Under the pieces are notes generated by a model. The model made no database searches. It saw nothing but the letters and a program-made list of their open reading frames with translations, and was not told where the DNA came from. From contig CAZAJU010000005.1 of the NCBI GenBank assembly GCA_964485455.1, positions 1 to 38,710 on the forward strand: 38,710 bases of DNA, read 5' to 3'. The stretch is from Tissierella_B sp964485455. Lineage in GTDB: Bacteria > Bacillota > Clostridia > Tissierellales > Tissierellaceae. A program made the position numbers and the translations under genes. Position 1 is the stretch's first letter. Each line of letters starts with the position of its first letter. Shown piece by piece: positions 38,349 to 38,710 of the stretch.

Positions 38349-38710
38349 TTATGCAGCGTGGAATGTTCTATTTATTACTTCCTTTTTCTGTTCTAAAGTT
38401 AGTCTGTTAAAGTGTACTGCATATCCAGATACCCTTATGGTTAATGTTGGATATTTATCTGGGTTTTCCATAGCATCTATTAAAAGTTCTCTATTTAATA
38501 CATTTACGTTTAAATGGAATGCACCTTGGTCAAAGTATCCTTCCATCAAGGCAACTAATTTATCTATTCTTTCACCCATACTCTTTCCTAAAGCATTAGG
38601 TGTTATAGAGAAGGTATTCGAGATACCATCTTTGCATATTTTTTCATATGGAAGCTTTGCTACTGAATTAAGTGATGCTAGCGCTCCATTTGAATCACGT
38701 CCATGCATAG
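38349..38710 (-). CDS. pflB: Pyruvate formate-lyase, C-terminal fragment cut by the window edge
   Basis: It converts pyruvate and CoA to acetyl-CoA and formate anaerobically. Only about the last 120 residues are in view. They include SNTFSITPNALGK, HLNVNVLNRELLIDAMENP in part, and the glycyl-radical loop IRVSGYAVHFNRL near the C-terminus, ending FHAA. The frame stays open to the right edge; the ATG near 38706 is an internal methionine (GRDSNGALASLN follows, as in full-length enzymes). It is followed by its activase gene. Confidence 0.97.
   Translation of the reverse strand, partial: MHGRDSNGALASLNSVAKLPYEKICKDGISNTFSITPNALGKSMGERIDKLVALMEGYFDQGAFHLNVNVLNRELLIDAMENPDKYPTLTIRVSGYAVHFNRLTLEQKKEVINRTFHAA

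Noticed and set aside
1..38710. CRISPR arrays, insertion sequences, tRNA or rRNA genes
   Set aside because: No regularly spaced repeats, no transposase-like proteins with terminal repeats, and no tRNA or rRNA sequence was recognised on either strand.

Overview
The window is AT-rich DNA from a low-GC Gram-positive bacterium, most likely an anaerobic member of the Clostridia or Tissierellia. The grounds are strong GGAGG ribosome sites with many GTG/TTG starts, a glmS ribozyme, a T-box leader, a class A-type sortase, a YutG-type PgpA protein, the pyruvate formate-lyase system and an FNR-like regulator. Most genes lie on the minus strand. A run of 100 Ns (12597-12696) is a scaffold gap that cuts two genes.

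Region 1 (1-9409) is the most interesting part. It is the end of a bacterial microcompartment (BMC) locus that continues past the left edge. It holds two BMC-H shell genes, a small unrecognised protein between them, a UbiD-type prenylated-FMN decarboxylase with its UbiX cofactor synthase, a cysteine hydrolase of the isochorismatase/N-carbamoyl amidase fold and an allantoinase/hydantoinase-type cyclic amidohydrolase. Divergent to these is a cyclase-family metal hydrolase, and further on are a PucR-type regulator and a guanine deaminase. Placed in order, the enzymes match the classical anaerobic (clostridial) purine route: guanine to xanthine (deaminase), ring opening to 4-ureido-5-imidazolecarboxylate (cyclic amidohydrolase), removal of the carbamoyl group (cysteine hydrolase), decarboxylation to 4-aminoimidazole (UbiD with prFMN), and perhaps a later lactam opening (cyclase family). 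I infer a purine-fermenting microcompartment whose labile imidazole intermediates are enclosed. The specific reactions are inference; the families are visible in the sequence.

Region 2 (9511-16000) holds a glycerol kinase, a secreted CAP-domain protein, a Nudix hydrolase and a patatin-like lipase (both cut by the N gap), MscL with a zinc ribbon, dCMP deaminase, RNase H1 and the start of an alanine/glycine:cation symporter. Region 3 (17142-21220) is a cell-surface cluster: YutG/PgpA, a sortase, a small membrane protein, an ApbE flavin transferase lipoprotein and a lipoprotein with two long internal repeats. Region 4 (21407-27424) holds a half-size AI-2E-family protein, AroE, GlmS under a glmS ribozyme, a divergent MurE-like ligase and a TauE/SafE exporter.

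Region 5 (27567-31508) is a malQ-glgP operon for alpha-glucan breakdown with a LacI-type operator. Region 6 (31538-36600) is a complete livKHMGF branched-chain amino acid ABC transporter operon under a promoter plus T-box leader, probably sensing tRNA-Leu. Region 7 (36814-38710) holds a Crp/FNR-family regulator, pyruvate formate-lyase activase and the 3' end of pyruvate formate-lyase. No tRNA, rRNA, CRISPR array or insertion sequence was seen.
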